64,000 bases of DNA, from NCBI RefSeq assembly GCF_040100845.1, contig NZ_JAZHSH010000001.1:248001-312000 (forward strand), in the 5' to 3' direction. Below the pieces are notes generated by a model. The model was given only the letters and a program-made list of their open reading frames with translations. It did no database searches and was not told where the DNA came from. The stretch comes from Chengkuizengella sp. SCS-71B (lineage in GTDB: Bacteria; Bacillota; Bacilli; Paenibacillales; KCTC-33759). Position numbers and translations under genes: made by a program. How positions within the stretch are numbered: the stretch's first letter is position 1; each line of letters starts with the position of its first letter. Below, piece after piece: positions 9,253 to 20,492 of the stretch.

Positions 9253-10803
9253 TTAGGACAAATTTAATGCATTTATTTTTAATTTAGAGTCGGATTGAAT
9301 GCTATCGCGGTTCATATTAGTATTCATATCAGTAGCTAACCACTTAGCTACTTCTTCAATATCTTTTGAAAATGCTCTGTCTTGAACTATTGATGGAGTT
9401 ATTTTTCTGCCTTCTTCTAATATTGAACGTGTACTTTTGGACATTTTTTCTACTCCTCTTAATTCACAAGCTTGCATAGCACAAATAGCTTCAATAGCAA
9501 TGACCTTCCTTACATTTTGAATGATTTGGTATGCATGTCTTGAGCCTATGGTTCCCATACTAACATGATCCTCTTGATTTGCTGAAGATGGAATAGAATC
9601 CACACTGGCTGGATGTGCAAGCGTTTTGTTCTCAGATACAAGAGAAGCTGCACAATATTGCATAATCATCGCCCCAGATTGCAGACCAGGTTCAGGGCTT
9701 AAAAATGGAGGCAAATCATTTAATTGTGGATTGACAAGACGTTCAATTCTTCGTTCTGAGATGTTTGCAATTTCAGCTATAGCAATCCCTAAAAAGTCCA
9801 TGGCAAATGCAATCGGTTGACCGTGAAAATTACCGCCTGAAAGAACCTTTTCCCCATCGTCAAAAATAAGTGGATTATCGGTTACTGCATTCATTTCGAT
9901 CTCAAGTTTTTCTTTTACATAGTTTAAGGTTTGCCATGTTGCACCATGTACCTGTGGGATGCAGCGAAGTGAATAAGCATCTTGTACACGTATCTCACCT
10001 TGTCTAGTAACTAGTTGACTACCTTCAAGGTATTTTCTAATGCGTTTTGCCACTTCAACTTGTTCTTTATAACCACGAGCTAAATGTATATCTTCATCCA
10101 TGGCATCAATGACACCCTGTAATGCTTCAAAGGTTAATGAAGCTATTTGATCAGCTTGTAAAGCTAAATCCTCAGCTTCTATATAGGCAAGTATACCCAT
10201 GGCAGTCATCGCTTGTGTACCGTTTATAAGTGCTAAACCTTCTTTTGCTGACAACGTTATGGGCATTATATTTTCATGGTTTAATGCACTCAAGGCTTCC
10301 ATTTGTTTTCCTTTATAAAAAACTTCACCTTCTCCAACTAATACTAAAGCAAGGTGTGAAAGTGGTGCTAGGTCGCCGCTTGCACCCAATGAACCCTGTT
10401 GTGGAATGACAGGATGAATCTGTGAATTCACAAGTTGTATTAATCTCTCAATGACAACTGGACGAACACCAGAAAATCCTTTCAGTAAGGCATTTGCCCG
10501 CAATAAGGTCATCATTCGACTGACTTGTTCTGGGAAAGGTTCACCTACACCACATGCGTGAGAACGAATTAAATTTAGCTGTAGTTTTTCAACGTCTTCC
10601 TTTTGTATGAGGACATCACTAAATTTTCCAAATCCGGTTGTAATTCCATATATAACTCTTTCTTCTTTCACGATTTTTTCTACTGCTTTGCGACTTTCTT
10701 TTACTTTTTCCATGCTTTTATCTGAAGCCATTACTTTTTCATTTGTATATAAAACTTTTTTCATTTCTTCAATTGTTAATGAATTTCCTGTTAATGTAAT
10801 CAT
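9253..10803 (-). CDS. hutH: Histidine ammonia-lyase
   Basis: The 516-residue protein has the full HutH length and the MIO cofactor tripeptide Ala-Ser-Gly within [14 protein letters not shown], plus family signatures [21 protein letters not shown] and [11 protein letters not shown]. It deaminates histidine to urocanate and ammonia, the first step of histidine breakdown. ATG 10803 is preceded by AGGAGGAAAG. It is the last gene of the hut locus and lies behind an intrinsic terminator with UAG triplets (10874-10942), so its expression should depend on HutP and histidine. Confidence 0.97.
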   Translation of the reverse strand: MITLTGNSLTIEEMKKVLYTNEKVMASDKSMEKVKESRKAVEKIVKEERVIYGITTGFGKFSDVLIQKEDVEKLQLNLIRSHACGVGEPFPEQVSRMMTLLRANALLKGFSGVRPVVIERLIQLVNSQIHPVIPQQGSLGASGDLAPLSHLALVLVGEGEVFYKGKQMEALSALNHENIMPITLSAKEGLALINGTQAMTAMGILAYIEAEDLALQADQIASLTFEALQGVIDAMDEDIHLARGYKEQVEVAKRIRKYLEGSQLVTRQGEIRVQDAYSLRCIPQVHGATWQTLNYVKEKLEIEMNAVTDNPLIFDDGEKVLSGGNFHGQPIAFAMDFLGIAIAEIANISERRIERLVNPQLNDLPPFLSPEPGLQSGAMIMQYCAASLVSENKTLAHPASVDSIPSSANQEDHVSMGTIGSRHAYQIIQNVRKVIAIEAICAMQACELRGVEKMSKSTRSILEEGRKITPSIVQDRAFSKDIEEVAKWLATDMNTNMNRDSIQSDSKLKINALNLS

Positions 10804-10841
10804 AATGCTTTCCTCCTCACATATTTTAGGTGTAATAGTGG

Positions 10842-10877
10842 TTTTATTTCACTTTACTCAAGTAAAGTGAAATAAAA
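10842..10877 (-). repeat. 17-bp perfect palindrome in the hutH leader
   Basis: The arms 10842-10858 and 10861-10877 are perfectly complementary around a 2-base centre. On the minus strand this hairpin begins inside the T-run of the HutP-type terminator and ends about 40 nt before the hutH start. It could be an RNA-stabilising stem or a protein operator; its role is inferred only. Confidence 0.5.
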
Positions 10878-10922
10878 AAAGGACTATATCATGAAATCAA
10901 GCTGATTTCAAAAATATAGCCC
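10874..10922 (-). terminator. HutP-controlled terminator in the hutP-hutH gap
   Basis: On the minus strand, GGGCTATAT (10922-10914) pairs with ATATAGTCC (10889-10881), and inside it TGAAATCA pairs with TGATTTCA; seven T follow at 10880-10874. It lies between hutP and hutH, the same place as the antitermination site known in Bacillus subtilis. Confidence 0.85.
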
Positions 10923-10923
10923 C

Positions 10924-10942
10924 CTAATTACTCTATTTTCTA
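10924..10942 (-). promoter_or_regulatory. Probable HutP RNA-binding site (UAG triplets)
   Basis: Just upstream of the terminator the minus-strand RNA reads UAG (10942-10940), four bases, UAG (10935-10933), six bases, UAG (10926-10924). HutP of B. subtilis binds UAG triplets spaced by four bases with histidine and a divalent metal and prevents terminator folding. The third spacing is two bases longer than that model. Confidence 0.7.
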
Positions 10943-11112
10943 TGGGCAAACGATTGTATTTTTTTTTAACTTAAGAATTTATAAAATTTCAAATTCTAAG
11001 TTTCAACAAAAACTACCTTTAAAGAAAACTCGATGATTGGCAAGTCTAGACGAAGGCAGAATCTGCCCTTATACTATCTACATTTTAATTATTTAATTTA
11101 TGATAGTGTAAA

Positions 11113-11161
11113 GAAGTATTCGGCTACCTCCTCGAGAGACTCCGATAGGAGTTTTTGTTCT
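11113..11161 (+). repeat. 49-bp dispersed repeat, copy 1
   Basis: This segment recurs with one mismatch at 17342-17390. It contains ACTCC-GATA-GGAGT followed by TTTTT, a forward-strand terminator. Both copies lie just beyond the 3' end of a minus-strand gene (here hutP). Confidence 0.75.
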
Positions 11162-11185
11162 ATGCTTCACTTTTTGGGGTGCTTA

Positions 11186-11614
11186 CTAGATGTGATTAAT
11201 TCCTAGCCCCATTGTTTCATGCTCAAGTCCTTTAATCGGAGCACCTATAGTACCATATAATGCTACAGCAATCCATTCTCCCTCTTGTTGTTTCTCATAA
11301 GGATTTCCTCTCACGATGGAAAAACGTAAACCTACAGTTCTAAGCACAGACCCGATTGATAATTGACCTCGAGTAATTCCATGTAAAGCTTCAATAATAG
11401 CATGGTATAAAGCATGTGTTTCTCGATAAATATCACCATCAATCATCCCATTGTTTTTCGCGGCGGTTTCAATAGCTGCAACAATTTTTTGGGAATCCAT
11501 TGTCCCTACTTTTCCTGTACAGCTTTTCCAAGAATCAGGTATATTGCACTCATCTTCTAAAAGTAGTAGAAGCATGGCATGTTTACCAATTAGATGGTCT
11601 GATTGCAAAGACAT
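11186..11614 (-). CDS. hutP: HutP, histidine-responsive antiterminator
   Basis: The protein matches HutP closely: [44 protein letters not shown] and the C-terminus [18 protein letters not shown], including the metal-binding His residues of HALYH and HE...NH. Start ATG 11614 ([10 protein letters not shown]) aligns with the known N-terminus; a TTG at 11632 would add six residues and has no better ribosome site. It binds L-histidine and Mg, then the UAG triplets upstream of hutH. It has its own promoter (11669-11698). In B. subtilis hutP opens the operon; here it follows hutG and precedes hutH. Confidence 0.95.
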   Translation of the reverse strand: MSLQSDHLIGKHAMLLLLLEDECNIPDSWKSCTGKVGTMDSQKIVAAIETAAKNNGMIDGDIYRETHALYHAIIEALHGITRGQLSIGSVLRTVGLRFSIVRGNPYEKQQEGEWIAVALYGTIGAPIKGLEHETMGLGINHI

Positions 11615-11668
11615 TTCTATCTCAACTTTCAATTTATTAATTTTTTCTAATGACTATTAACTACTATC

Positions 11669-11698
11669 ATTGTATGAGTTTGATTATGATGGTGTCAA
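11669..11698 (-). promoter_or_regulatory. Promoter of hutP-hutH
   Basis: On the minus strand, TTGACA (11698-11693) and TACAAT (11674-11669) are separated by 18 bp, about 50 bp upstream of hutP and within the 150-bp gap after hutG. It suggests that hutP-hutH is a separate transcription unit from hutU-hutI-hutG. Confidence 0.7.
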
Positions 11699-11781
11699 AT
11701 TTATTTTTATGATTGATGTGTTTATCTCTTTATAAGTAGTATTTACTAATTATGTTGTTATTATAATGGATCAAGTGGCTT

Positions 11782-14005
<2,224 letters not shown>

Positions 14006-15673
14006 TCACTCCTCTTTTTTTAACATCGGTAGGTGAACATCTTTTTCTTTGGCTGTTTTGATCGCTAAGTCATAACCAGCGTCTGCGTGTCTAGCAATCC
14101 CCATACCAGGATCTGAGGTAAGAACACGTTCTAATCTCTCTTCTGCTTCTTTGGTTCCGTCTGCTAAGATAACCATTCCTGCATGAATGGAATAACCCAT
14201 GCCTACCCCACCTCCGTGGTGAACAGATACCCAGCTGGCTCCATTTACACCATTAATCAGTGCATTTAAAATTGGCCAATCTGCAACTGCATCACTTCCA
14301 TCCTTCATATCTTCAGTTTCACGATTAGGGGAAGCAACAGAACCGCAATCTAAATGATCTCTACCGATTACGATAGGCGCTGATAATTCACCGGATGCAA
14401 CCATGTCATTAATGATTTTTCCAAACTTAGCTCTTTCTCCATAACCAAACCAGCAAATGCGGGAAGGAAGTCCTTGGAATGCTACTTTTTCACGTGCCAT
14501 TTTGATCCATTTGCATAAATGTTCGTTTTCTTTAAATTCTTTTAAAATAACTTCGTCTAGTTTATAAATATCCTCTGGATCACCAGATAATGCAGCCCAA
14601 CGGAAAGGACCTTTTCCTTCACAAAATTGTGGACGAATAAATGCAGGAACAAACCCAGGGAATGCAAAGGCATTTTCGAATCCTTCGTCATATGCAACTT
14701 GACGAATGTTATTGCCATAATCAAAAACGATTGCGCCTTTTTCTTGGAGTTGTACCATCGCTTCTACGTGGTTTTTAATACTAGACTTGGCAAGTCTGAT
14801 GTACTGATCAGGATCTTCTTGACGAAGTTTTTCTCCTTCTTCAAGCGTAATTCCTTCTGGTAAGTACCCGTTTAAAGGATCGTGTGAAGAAGTTTGATCC
14901 GTTACTAAATCAGGGATGAAATTGCGTTCTATCATCTCTGGTAAGATTTCAGATGCATTCCCTAATAGACCGATGGATAAAGGTTTTTTATTTTGTTTTG
15001 CATCTAATGCAAGCTCAATCGCTTCGTCTAATGACTCTACCATGACATCGCAGTATTTTGTTTCTATACGGCGTTGGATTCTAGTTTTGTCTACTTCAAT
15101 TGCTATGACAACACCATCATTCATAGTTACTGCTAATGGCTGCGCACCACCCATACCTCCTAAACCAGCTGTTACTGTAATAGTGCCTTTTAATGAATTT
15201 TGGAAGTGTTGTTTAGCAGCCTCTGCAAACGTTTCATATGTCCCTTGTAAAATGCCTTGAGTTCCAATATAAATCCAGCTTCCAGCTGTCATTTGTCCGT
15301 ACATCATTAGCCCTTTTTGATCAAGCTCTCGGAAATGCTCCCAATTTGCCCAGGCGGGTACAAGATTGGAGTTGGCGATTAATACACGAGGTGCATTTTC
15401 ATGTGATTTGAATACTGCCACTGGTTTACCTGACTGTACTAATAATGTTTCATCGTTTTCGAGCTTTTGTAAAGTTTCTACGATTTTATCATAACTTTCC
15501 CAGTTTCTTGCTGCTTTACCTATACCACCATATACAACAAGTTCTTCTGGTTTTTCAGCGACTTCAGGATCTAGATTGTTCATCAACATTCGAAGTGCAG
15601 CTTCTTGAATCCAGCCTTTTGTATTTAACTGATTGCCTCTAGGAGCACGTATGGATTGATGTGTTTTTGACAT
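14006..15673 (-). CDS. hutU: Urocanate hydratase
   Basis: The protein (555 residues from ATG 15673, behind AAAGGATGAT; ATG 15682 sits on the ribosome site) is urocanase, which uses tightly bound NAD as electrophile to convert urocanate to imidazolonepropionate. Signatures seen: [26 protein letters not shown], the catalytic-region Cys in [20 protein letters not shown], and [15 protein letters not shown]. It is the first gene of hutU-hutI-hutG, with its own promoter at 15714-15742. Confidence 0.97.
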   Translation of the reverse strand: MSKTHQSIRAPRGNQLNTKGWIQEAALRMLMNNLDPEVAEKPEELVVYGGIGKAARNWESYDKIVETLQKLENDETLLVQSGKPVAVFKSHENAPRVLIANSNLVPAWANWEHFRELDQKGLMMYGQMTAGSWIYIGTQGILQGTYETFAEAAKQHFQNSLKGTITVTAGLGGMGGAQPLAVTMNDGVVIAIEVDKTRIQRRIETKYCDVMVESLDEAIELALDAKQNKKPLSIGLLGNASEILPEMIERNFIPDLVTDQTSSHDPLNGYLPEGITLEEGEKLRQEDPDQYIRLAKSSIKNHVEAMVQLQEKGAIVFDYGNNIRQVAYDEGFENAFAFPGFVPAFIRPQFCEGKGPFRWAALSGDPEDIYKLDEVILKEFKENEHLCKWIKMAREKVAFQGLPSRICWFGYGERAKFGKIINDMVASGELSAPIVIGRDHLDCGSVASPNRETEDMKDGSDAVADWPILNALINGVNGASWVSVHHGGGVGMGYSIHAGMVILADGTKEAEERLERVLTSDPGMGIARHADAGYDLAIKTAKEKDVHLPMLKKEE

Positions 15674-15713
15674 GAATATCATCCTTTCATTTTTTCACCT
15701 TTTATCATTTTTA

Positions 15714-15742
15714 TTTATACATTTATCGTATAGAATAACCAA
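15714..15742 (-). promoter_or_regulatory. Promoter of hutU-hutI-hutG
   Basis: On the minus strand TTGGTT (15742-15737) and TATAAA (15719-15714) are 17 bp apart, placing the transcript start about 33 nt before hutU. No clear catabolite (cre) box was seen. Confidence 0.55.
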
Positions 15743-15797
15743 AAAACTGGGAAGGATTAATCTTCAGATTGATGTGGTAAAATTGCGGTTAAATTAC

Positions 15798-15837
15798 AAA
15801 AATAGTCCAGAAATATTAATTATTATGGACTATTTTT
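15798..15837. terminator. Bidirectional terminator upstream of hutU
   Basis: AAAAATAGTCCA (15798-15809) and TGGACTATTTTT (15826-15837) are perfectly complementary and T-rich on both outgoing sides. It lies between two divergent genes, where no gene transcript should need to end. The remaining region 15838-16091 has no recognised feature. Confidence 0.7.
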
Positions 15838-16091
15838 AGTTATTTGTATTATTTTTATAAAATAAATATTTTAACAGACATATATTTTTCAATTTCTATT
15901 TTTAAAACTCTTCACTCTATTAAAATACATATATACTTCATAAAGGTATTTATGGTAAAATTTACATTAACAGAATGTATAATTACAAACTATCGGAAAT
16001 TTTGTTAGAGATGGGAGGATTGATAAATATATAAATAAATCAGCTGTGATTAGTAGACATAAAATCTAATTTAGAAAGAAGGGAATTTCAT

Positions 16092-16598
16092 ATGGCAGGA
16101 TTCAAAAGTATGATTAGAACGATAGGAATTATCGTAATTGCACTTGTAGTATCTTTATCATCATTTAATACTTCTAGTGAAGCTGCACTTTTAGGGTGGG
16201 ATTTGGTTGATAATAATAAACACTTGGATTGGAATAGCGATAGTAAGTATATTTCAAGTATAAATAATGCTATGAAGTTATGGGAAAATTATAAATCAGG
16301 TATTATTAGACCTGATACAGCTGCTGAAAGAGAAGATGTATTTTTAACAGATTATATGCAAGTAAGTTCTACTATTGCTAGTACTAGCTCTAATGGCATT
16401 ATTAGATTTAATGATTATCATTACGCTGACATGTCAAATGGTGAGAGACTCAAAACAACTACACATGAGTTTGGTCACGCTTTAGGTTTAGCACATACTT
16501 TTGGTCGAAGAGATATTATGAGGCAGGGTAAGGTCTCAATTACAAAATTGTCCTCTACTGATAAGAGATCATATGATGAAGCTTACTTAACATATTAA
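16092..16598 (+). CDS. Secreted matrixin-type metalloprotease
   Basis: A 168-residue protein with a signal peptide (hydrophobic 9-25, cleavage near SSEAAL) and a compact metzincin domain. The zinc motif HEFGHALGLAH (HExxHxxGxxH) and a Met-turn-like DIM follow in the correct order. Preceding residues (GWDLVDNNKHLDW) resemble the first strand of M10 proteases. It lacks a prodomain Cys switch. ATG 16092 has an AAGAAGGGA ribosome site. The lipoprotein gene follows after 15 bp, so the two are likely co-transcribed. Confidence 0.85.
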   Translation: MAGFKSMIRTIGIIVIALVVSLSSFNTSSEAALLGWDLVDNNKHLDWNSDSKYISSINNAMKLWENYKSGIIRPDTAAEREDVFLTDYMQVSSTIASTSSNGIIRFNDYHYADMSNGERLKTTTHEFGHALGLAHTFGRRDIMRQGKVSITKLSSTDKRSYDEAYLTY

Positions 16599-16613
16599 AT
16601 GAAAGGAAGTGTA

Positions 16614-17222
16614 ATGATTATGAGAAAGATATTAATTGTTTTAATACTTTTACCCTCGTTGATTTTAAGTGCATGTTCTAGCTTAAATGAAGCTAGTATG
16701 AATGATTTACCAGTAACTAAATTAACAGGTTCTTTTAGTATAGACGTTAATGATTTAACTCAAATTGTAGGTGATGCGGATTATGTGTTTGTAGCTGAAG
16801 TTATGGAAGAAGTTGAAACTTTATACAAATATCCAGTAACTATTGAGACAGAGAATGGGCTTAAGGAAGTAAGTGACCCATATACTAAATATTCTATTAA
16901 AGTCGTTGATAATATAAAAGGTAAGTTAAAGGGAGATAAGCAATTTGATATTTTAAAAGCAGGAGGAATAAGTCAGGATCAAGAATCAATTGTGTTGTAT
17001 GAGGAGGATGAATTATTACAAGCTGGTAAGTATTATATCATTTCAGCTTATGCTCAACCAGATGGTTCACTTTTAGTATCCGGCCCTAACTCAAGCTCAG
17101 TTTTAAATGAAACGAGTAAAAGCAAAATATTTTCCTCAAAAGAATATAAAGAGTATAAAGAAGCTTTTAAAAATGAATTTAAAAGTGATAGAAAGAGATT
17201 TAAATCTAAACACGAAATATAA
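16614..17222 (+). CDS. Lipoprotein of unknown function
   Basis: The start is placed at ATG 16614, 4-5 bp after AAAGGAAG; ATG 16599 precedes this ribosome site and is less likely. The product has a lipoprotein signal (IVLILLPSLILSACSS, lipobox LSAC) and one roughly 170-residue extracellular domain rich in beta segments (VFVAEVMEEV, YSIKVVDNIKGKLKG, GKYYIISAYAQPDGSLLVSG). Similar domains occur in Bacillales lipoproteins with unknown roles. It is paired with the upstream secreted protease; a role in the same process is only inference. Confidence 0.75.
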   Translation: MIMRKILIVLILLPSLILSACSSLNEASMNDLPVTKLTGSFSIDVNDLTQIVGDADYVFVAEVMEEVETLYKYPVTIETENGLKEVSDPYTKYSIKVVDNIKGKLKGDKQFDILKAGGISQDQESIVLYEEDELLQAGKYYIISAYAQPDGSLLVSGPNSSSVLNETSKSKIFSSKEYKEYKEAFKNEFKSDRKRFKSKHEI

Positions 17223-17266
17223 TATAATGATTCCTTAATAGTGAGAGCAGCAGAGAATAAATTAAA

Positions 17267-17317
17267 GAAGCTACAAGCATAAAAACGATTAGGTTAAATG
17301 CTTGTAGCTTCCTTTTT
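17267..17317 (+). terminator. Terminator after the protease-lipoprotein pair
   Basis: A 14-bp perfect stem (17267-17280 with 17298-17311) is followed by CTTTTT. Confidence 0.85.
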
Positions 17318-17341
17318 ATAACTTGGCAGAATCGTTAGTTG

Positions 17342-17390
17342 GAAGTATTCGGCTACCTCTTCGAGAGACTCCGATAGGAGTTTTTGTTCT
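17342..17390 (+). repeat. 49-bp dispersed repeat, copy 2
   Basis: Same sequence as 11113-11161 apart from one base. It ends 8 bp from the stop codon of mazF, again just beyond the 3' end of a minus-strand gene. Confidence 0.75.
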
Positions 17391-17397
17391 GTTTAGA

Positions 17398-17724
17398 TTA
17401 TAAAAATTTATGAATCAGATTCAAACAATCAGTAACGATATGCTTTGGAGCTTCTTCTTTAATTTTAAATTTTCGAGCCTTCCAATCTAAACTTTTCACC
17501 TGATCTGTTAAAATAACTCCTTCAATAGCCAAGCCAGTTGGCAATTCTACTTCGAAGGGATAACCCTTTTTATGACTGGTAATTGGGCAGATAATAGCAA
17601 ACCCTGTGGCTTGATTAAATATTTTTGGAGAAAGAACAATACCTGGTCGTGTGCCTGCTTGTTCATGTCCTGCTTGTGGATTAAAATTAGCATAAACAAG
17701 GTCACCTCGTTCTGGACATGACAT
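17398..17724 (-). CDS. mazF: MazF/ChpA-type mRNA interferase toxin
   Basis: The 108-residue protein has the MazF/PemK fold signatures: RGDLVYANFNPQAGHEQAGTRP-like N-terminus with the catalytic Arg of the GxRP loop, VLSPKIFNQATG, ICPITSHKKGYPFEVEL with the catalytic-loop Thr/Ser, and GVILTDQVKSLDWKARK. It should cleave single-stranded mRNA at short motifs and be held inactive by the upstream MazE. Its ATG shares one base with the mazE stop codon (TAATG), a sign of coupled translation. The sequence is closer to E. coli ChpA-type proteins than to Bacillus NdoA, by pattern. Confidence 0.9.
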   Translation of the reverse strand: MSCPERGDLVYANFNPQAGHEQAGTRPGIVLSPKIFNQATGFAIICPITSHKKGYPFEVELPTGLAIEGVILTDQVKSLDWKARKFKIKEEAPKHIVTDCLNLIHKFL

Positions 17725-18005
17725 TAAATCAGTTCATTCCCTTCCGTTCCAAAGTCTATTTCATCATGACGGTTTTCTGGTGTTATTTTCGCTAAAAGTT
17801 CTTCTAATGTAGGTGTTTTCTTTTTCTGCTTTAAAATTATATTTTGATTCTCAGTAACACTCATTTCGATTTCTGTACCTTGTTCTATTGAAATATTTTC
17901 AGCGATATTTTTAGGGATACGAACTGCAAGGCTATTACCCCATTTTTGCACAGTCGTTATCACACGAATCACTCCTTCATTCGATTGATATTCTTTATTT
18001 TTCAT
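17724..18005 (-). CDS. mazE: MazE-type antitoxin, AbrB-fold
   Basis: ATG 18005 lies 5 bp after GGGGGTG; the frame runs to 18035 without a better site. The product (93 residues) has a SpoVT/AbrB swapped-hairpin DNA-binding domain (TTVQKWGNSLAVRIPKNIAE) and an acidic, flexible C-terminus (ENRHDEIDFGTEGNELI) of the kind that wraps the MazF dimer. It probably represses its own operon through the inverted repeat at 18027-18047. Confidence 0.9.
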   Translation of the reverse strand: MKNKEYQSNEGVIRVITTVQKWGNSLAVRIPKNIAENISIEQGTEIEMSVTENQNIILKQKKKTPTLEELLAKITPENRHDEIDFGTEGNELI

Positions 18006-18026
18006 TATAACACCCCCAAATATTTT

Positions 18027-18069
18027 CGTATACACTTAGTATATACGTTGGCTTTTGAAAGTATTACAA
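18027..18069 (-). promoter_or_regulatory. mazEF promoter and operator
   Basis: On the minus strand TTGTAA (18069-18064), an 18-bp spacer and TATATA (18045-18040) form a promoter. The imperfect inverted repeat CGTATA...TATACG (18027-18047) covers the -10 box and fits autoregulation. Confidence 0.55.
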
Positions 18070-18157
18070 TTATTAGGGAATCCGTATTTATAAAATAAAA
18101 TTCTTGAATATAATCTTGAGTAACCACCTAAAATATTATTTTAACTCTGTATTTGAA

Positions 18158-19303
18158 TTAATAGATTTTCATTTTTTGTCTATTAATTCTAGAAGAAACA
18201 AGAGCAGCGAACAAAGTGACTATACAACCAAATAAAAATGGAATGGTACTCCCAAGTATGAACCAAATCAAAGACCCTACAATAGGGATGGTTACAGCAA
18301 TTATATGTGATAAGGTACTCCCAACTGCCAGTGTAGTACTTAAATCTTCTCTAGGAACCAACTTCCCAACATAAGTAGAAATACCAATATCGTCAAAACC
18401 AACAAAAACATCATCTAATACAAACAAAATATATATAAGCCAAATATGTTCAATGTAAGCATAACCAAGAAAGATAAAGGTTACGATGATATAATTGACA
18501 GCTAATGCTTTACTAATCCCTAACTTCTTTATCACTTTTCCAATATACGGACGTGTTAATACGGCTATGACACCGTGTAAACTATATAAAAGTACCATTG
18601 TTGAAAGTGGGGTTTCAAATTTAACAATTAATAGAAGTGTAGCAAACGTAATAAATATCATCTCACGTGCAGCTGACAAAGTAATTAGAAGATAATAAGG
18701 AAAATATGTCTTTCTTAAATATAAATTGTTGTGCTTTTTACTCATACCTTTGTTCATATTTAATTTTTTCACAAAAAATGTTGAGACCAACGCGATAGGT
18801 AGTGCAATAAAGAGAATAATATTTGTCTCGAATTTTTGACTTAAAATCCAAATGAAAAACATTCCCAATAAACCTGCACCTGCACTTAAGCTTGCTACAT
18901 AACCAAAGATTGTGGATCGATTATCTTCCGTCGTTAAATCTGTGATTAAATAATCTCTATAAATAAAAAACAGGTGCGTACCTGTACTAAAAATGAATGT
19001 GTATACCATCAATCCCCAGAAACCAGAGGCTAAAGAATACAATAGTAACCCTAATGCGATTAAAAGGATAGAGAAAATGAGCACGTTTCTTTCTTTAAAT
19101 CTGATTGTAATTAAAATGAAGAATATAGCGAGTAGTCCCGGAATTTCTTTCATCGCATCGATGGTTCCAAATTGAAAGGCTGTAACTAAGAAATCTTCAA
19201 CAATATAGTTTTTATATGTGACTTGGAAAAAAGAAATTGAAATACTAACTATAAAAATAGAAAGTAGTAAACGAGATATATTTTTATTCTTATGATTGTC
19301 CAA
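18158..19303 (-). CDS. MFS transporter
   Basis: A 381-residue protein with about 11-12 hydrophobic segments along its length and the short basic cytoplasmic loops of the major facilitator superfamily. The start is TTG 19303 behind GGAGTG. Its length is typical for a compact 12-helix carrier. No substrate signature is recognised. It does not overlap its neighbours, mazE upstream of its 3' end and the MNT gene behind it. Confidence 0.8.
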   Translation of the reverse strand: MDNHKNKNISRLLLSIFIVSISISFFQVTYKNYIVEDFLVTAFQFGTIDAMKEIPGLLAIFFILITIRFKERNVLIFSILLIALGLLLYSLASGFWGLMVYTFIFSTGTHLFFIYRDYLITDLTTEDNRSTIFGYVASLSAGAGLLGMFFIWILSQKFETNIILFIALPIALVSTFFVKKLNMNKGMSKKHNNLYLRKTYFPYYLLITLSAAREMIFITFATLLLIVKFETPLSTMVLLYSLHGVIAVLTRPYIGKVIKKLGISKALAVNYIIVTFIFLGYAYIEHIWLIYILFVLDDVFVGFDDIGISTYVGKLVPREDLSTTLAVGSTLSHIIAVTIPIVGSLIWFILGSTIPFLFGCIVTLFAALVSSRINRQKMKIY

Positions 19304-19430
19304 CGATCTAACACTCCTTTAAATGATAAATACCTAATTTAGATACTCATATTTAAAGGTGGTGCTCTCTGTCTATAAGTTCAAACGATTCAAATTAGTC
19401 ATATCTCATGCATGTTATAATCCTCCTTAA

Positions 19431-19736
19431 TCATTTTGTATATATTACTTTTCCAACTCTATTTATGTGATCTTTAAGGTCGTTATGGTTAAGATGAGTA
19501 CCGTCAATTACATCAAAAAAATATGGCATATGACTTTGTTCTTCTAACAATGCATGCAGTTTAGTGATTATATGCATATTAATTTTTTCACCATAAATAG
19601 CAATATCAATATCTGAACCTGGTTTATGATTTCCTTTTGCACGAGAACCAAATAGGGTCGCTTTTTCAATTTCATCAAAAGTAGAAATTGTATTTACAAT
19701 CGCTTCTAAGTCTAGTTCAACAAGTCCATATTTCAT
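19431..19736 (-). CDS. MNT-type minimal nucleotidyltransferase (MntA-like antitoxin)
   Basis: The 101-residue protein carries the nucleotidyltransferase motif GSRAKGNHKPGSDIDIAIYG (GSxAxG plus D-x-D). In MntA-HepT modules such a protein inactivates the neighbouring HEPN RNase by adding AMPs. Here its ATG overlaps the stop of a short upstream HEPN reading frame by ATGA, the usual pairing. A further downstream Asp is seen at FFDVIDG. It looks intact although its partner is truncated. Confidence 0.85.
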   Translation of the reverse strand: MKYGLVELDLEAIVNTISTFDEIEKATLFGSRAKGNHKPGSDIDIAIYGEKINMHIITKLHALLEEQSHMPYFFDVIDGTHLNHNDLKDHINRVGKVIYTK

Positions 19737-19879
19737 AGTTCTTCCTCAAGCTTCTTATGGAGTTCTATTAGAACGTTGTAGTACTGTTCTTTTATTAATC
19801 GTTCCGCTTCATCTGCATATTTTTCATTGTATGTGTGAGCCATTAAATTCCTTTTATCCAACATATCGATCCAAGTCAA
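19733..19879 (-). pseudogene. Truncated HEPN (HepT-like) gene
   Basis: The minus-strand frame ending in TGA at 19735-19733 encodes about 49 residues: LTWIDMLDKRNLMAHTYNEK... This is the C-terminal part of a HEPN domain, including the RN-x3-H catalytic motif (RNLMAH). Full HepT proteins are about 130-140 residues. An in-frame TAG lies just upstream of a possible TTG start (19879), so the N-terminal two thirds is missing. It is read as a decayed toxin gene. Confidence 0.75.
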
Positions 19880-19938
19880 TTTGGATCTTATCTCCTACAA
19901 AAGAGATTAGTTAATTATATTTCTATCAATTTAATTAC

Positions 19939-20370
19939 TCAAAAATATAATTTTGTTTGAAGTTTATCTACAGCACGTTCAATCTCTTTTAAATCCTCTG
20001 CAGAAGCATCTTCCATTCGATTTTTAAAATTAAACTCTATCTGCTTATAAACTTTTTTCATCATCATTTCCCCTTCTTTAGTAAGGGAAATGAACTGCTT
20101 TCTACGGTCCTCAACATCAGATTTTTTTTCAATTAAATAGAGATCCCCTAATTTTCTGATCTCTCTACTTGCATTTGGCATAGAAATACGTATACAATCA
20201 CTAATTTCGCTAAGCGTAATTGGTTGTTTACTTACGTAAATAAAATCAAGAATATCATATTGAACTTGTGTAACGATGTCAGGCCTCACGTCTCTATTGA
20301 GTTCGTTTGTCACCCGTAGAACCGAGCTTGTAAAAGTAATTAGTTTATTAAAAAGGGCTTTGTTTTCCAT
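19939..20370 (-). CDS. MarR-family transcriptional regulator
   Basis: From ATG 20370 (behind AGAGGTGA; GTG 20379 lies inside that site) the product is 143 residues with the MarR winged helix: helix-turn-helix ITLSEISDCIRISMPNASREIRKL and wing KSDVEDRRKQFISLTKEG. It is divergent from the flavodoxin-like oxidoreductase gene. The 122-bp gap contains inverted repeats TTATC-N4-GATAA and ATTATC-N4-GACAA over that gene's promoter, so it most likely represses the neighbour and relieves repression on a ligand or oxidant. Confidence 0.9.
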   Translation of the reverse strand: MENKALFNKLITFTSSVLRVTNELNRDVRPDIVTQVQYDILDFIYVSKQPITLSEISDCIRISMPNASREIRKLGDLYLIEKKSDVEDRRKQFISLTKEGEMMMKKVYKQIEFNFKNRMEDASAEDLKEIERAVDKLQTKLYF

Positions 20371-20419
20371 CGTTTTCACCTCTTAGTTGTACAATAGCAA
20401 AATATTTATCAAAATACAA

Positions 20420-20473
20420 TTATCATTTGACAACTAAAAAGAAATGAATTATGATTTAATTATCAAAAGATAA
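20420..20473 (+). promoter_or_regulatory. Promoter and MarR operators
   Basis: TTGACA (20427-20432) and TATGAT (20450-20455) with a 17-bp spacer form a strong forward promoter. An imperfect dyad TTATC-N4-GACAA (20420-20433) covers the -35 box and TTATC-N4-GATAA (20460-20473) lies just after the -10 box. Confidence 0.7.
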
Positions 20474-20492
20474 CTAAATGAGGTGAGTTAAT

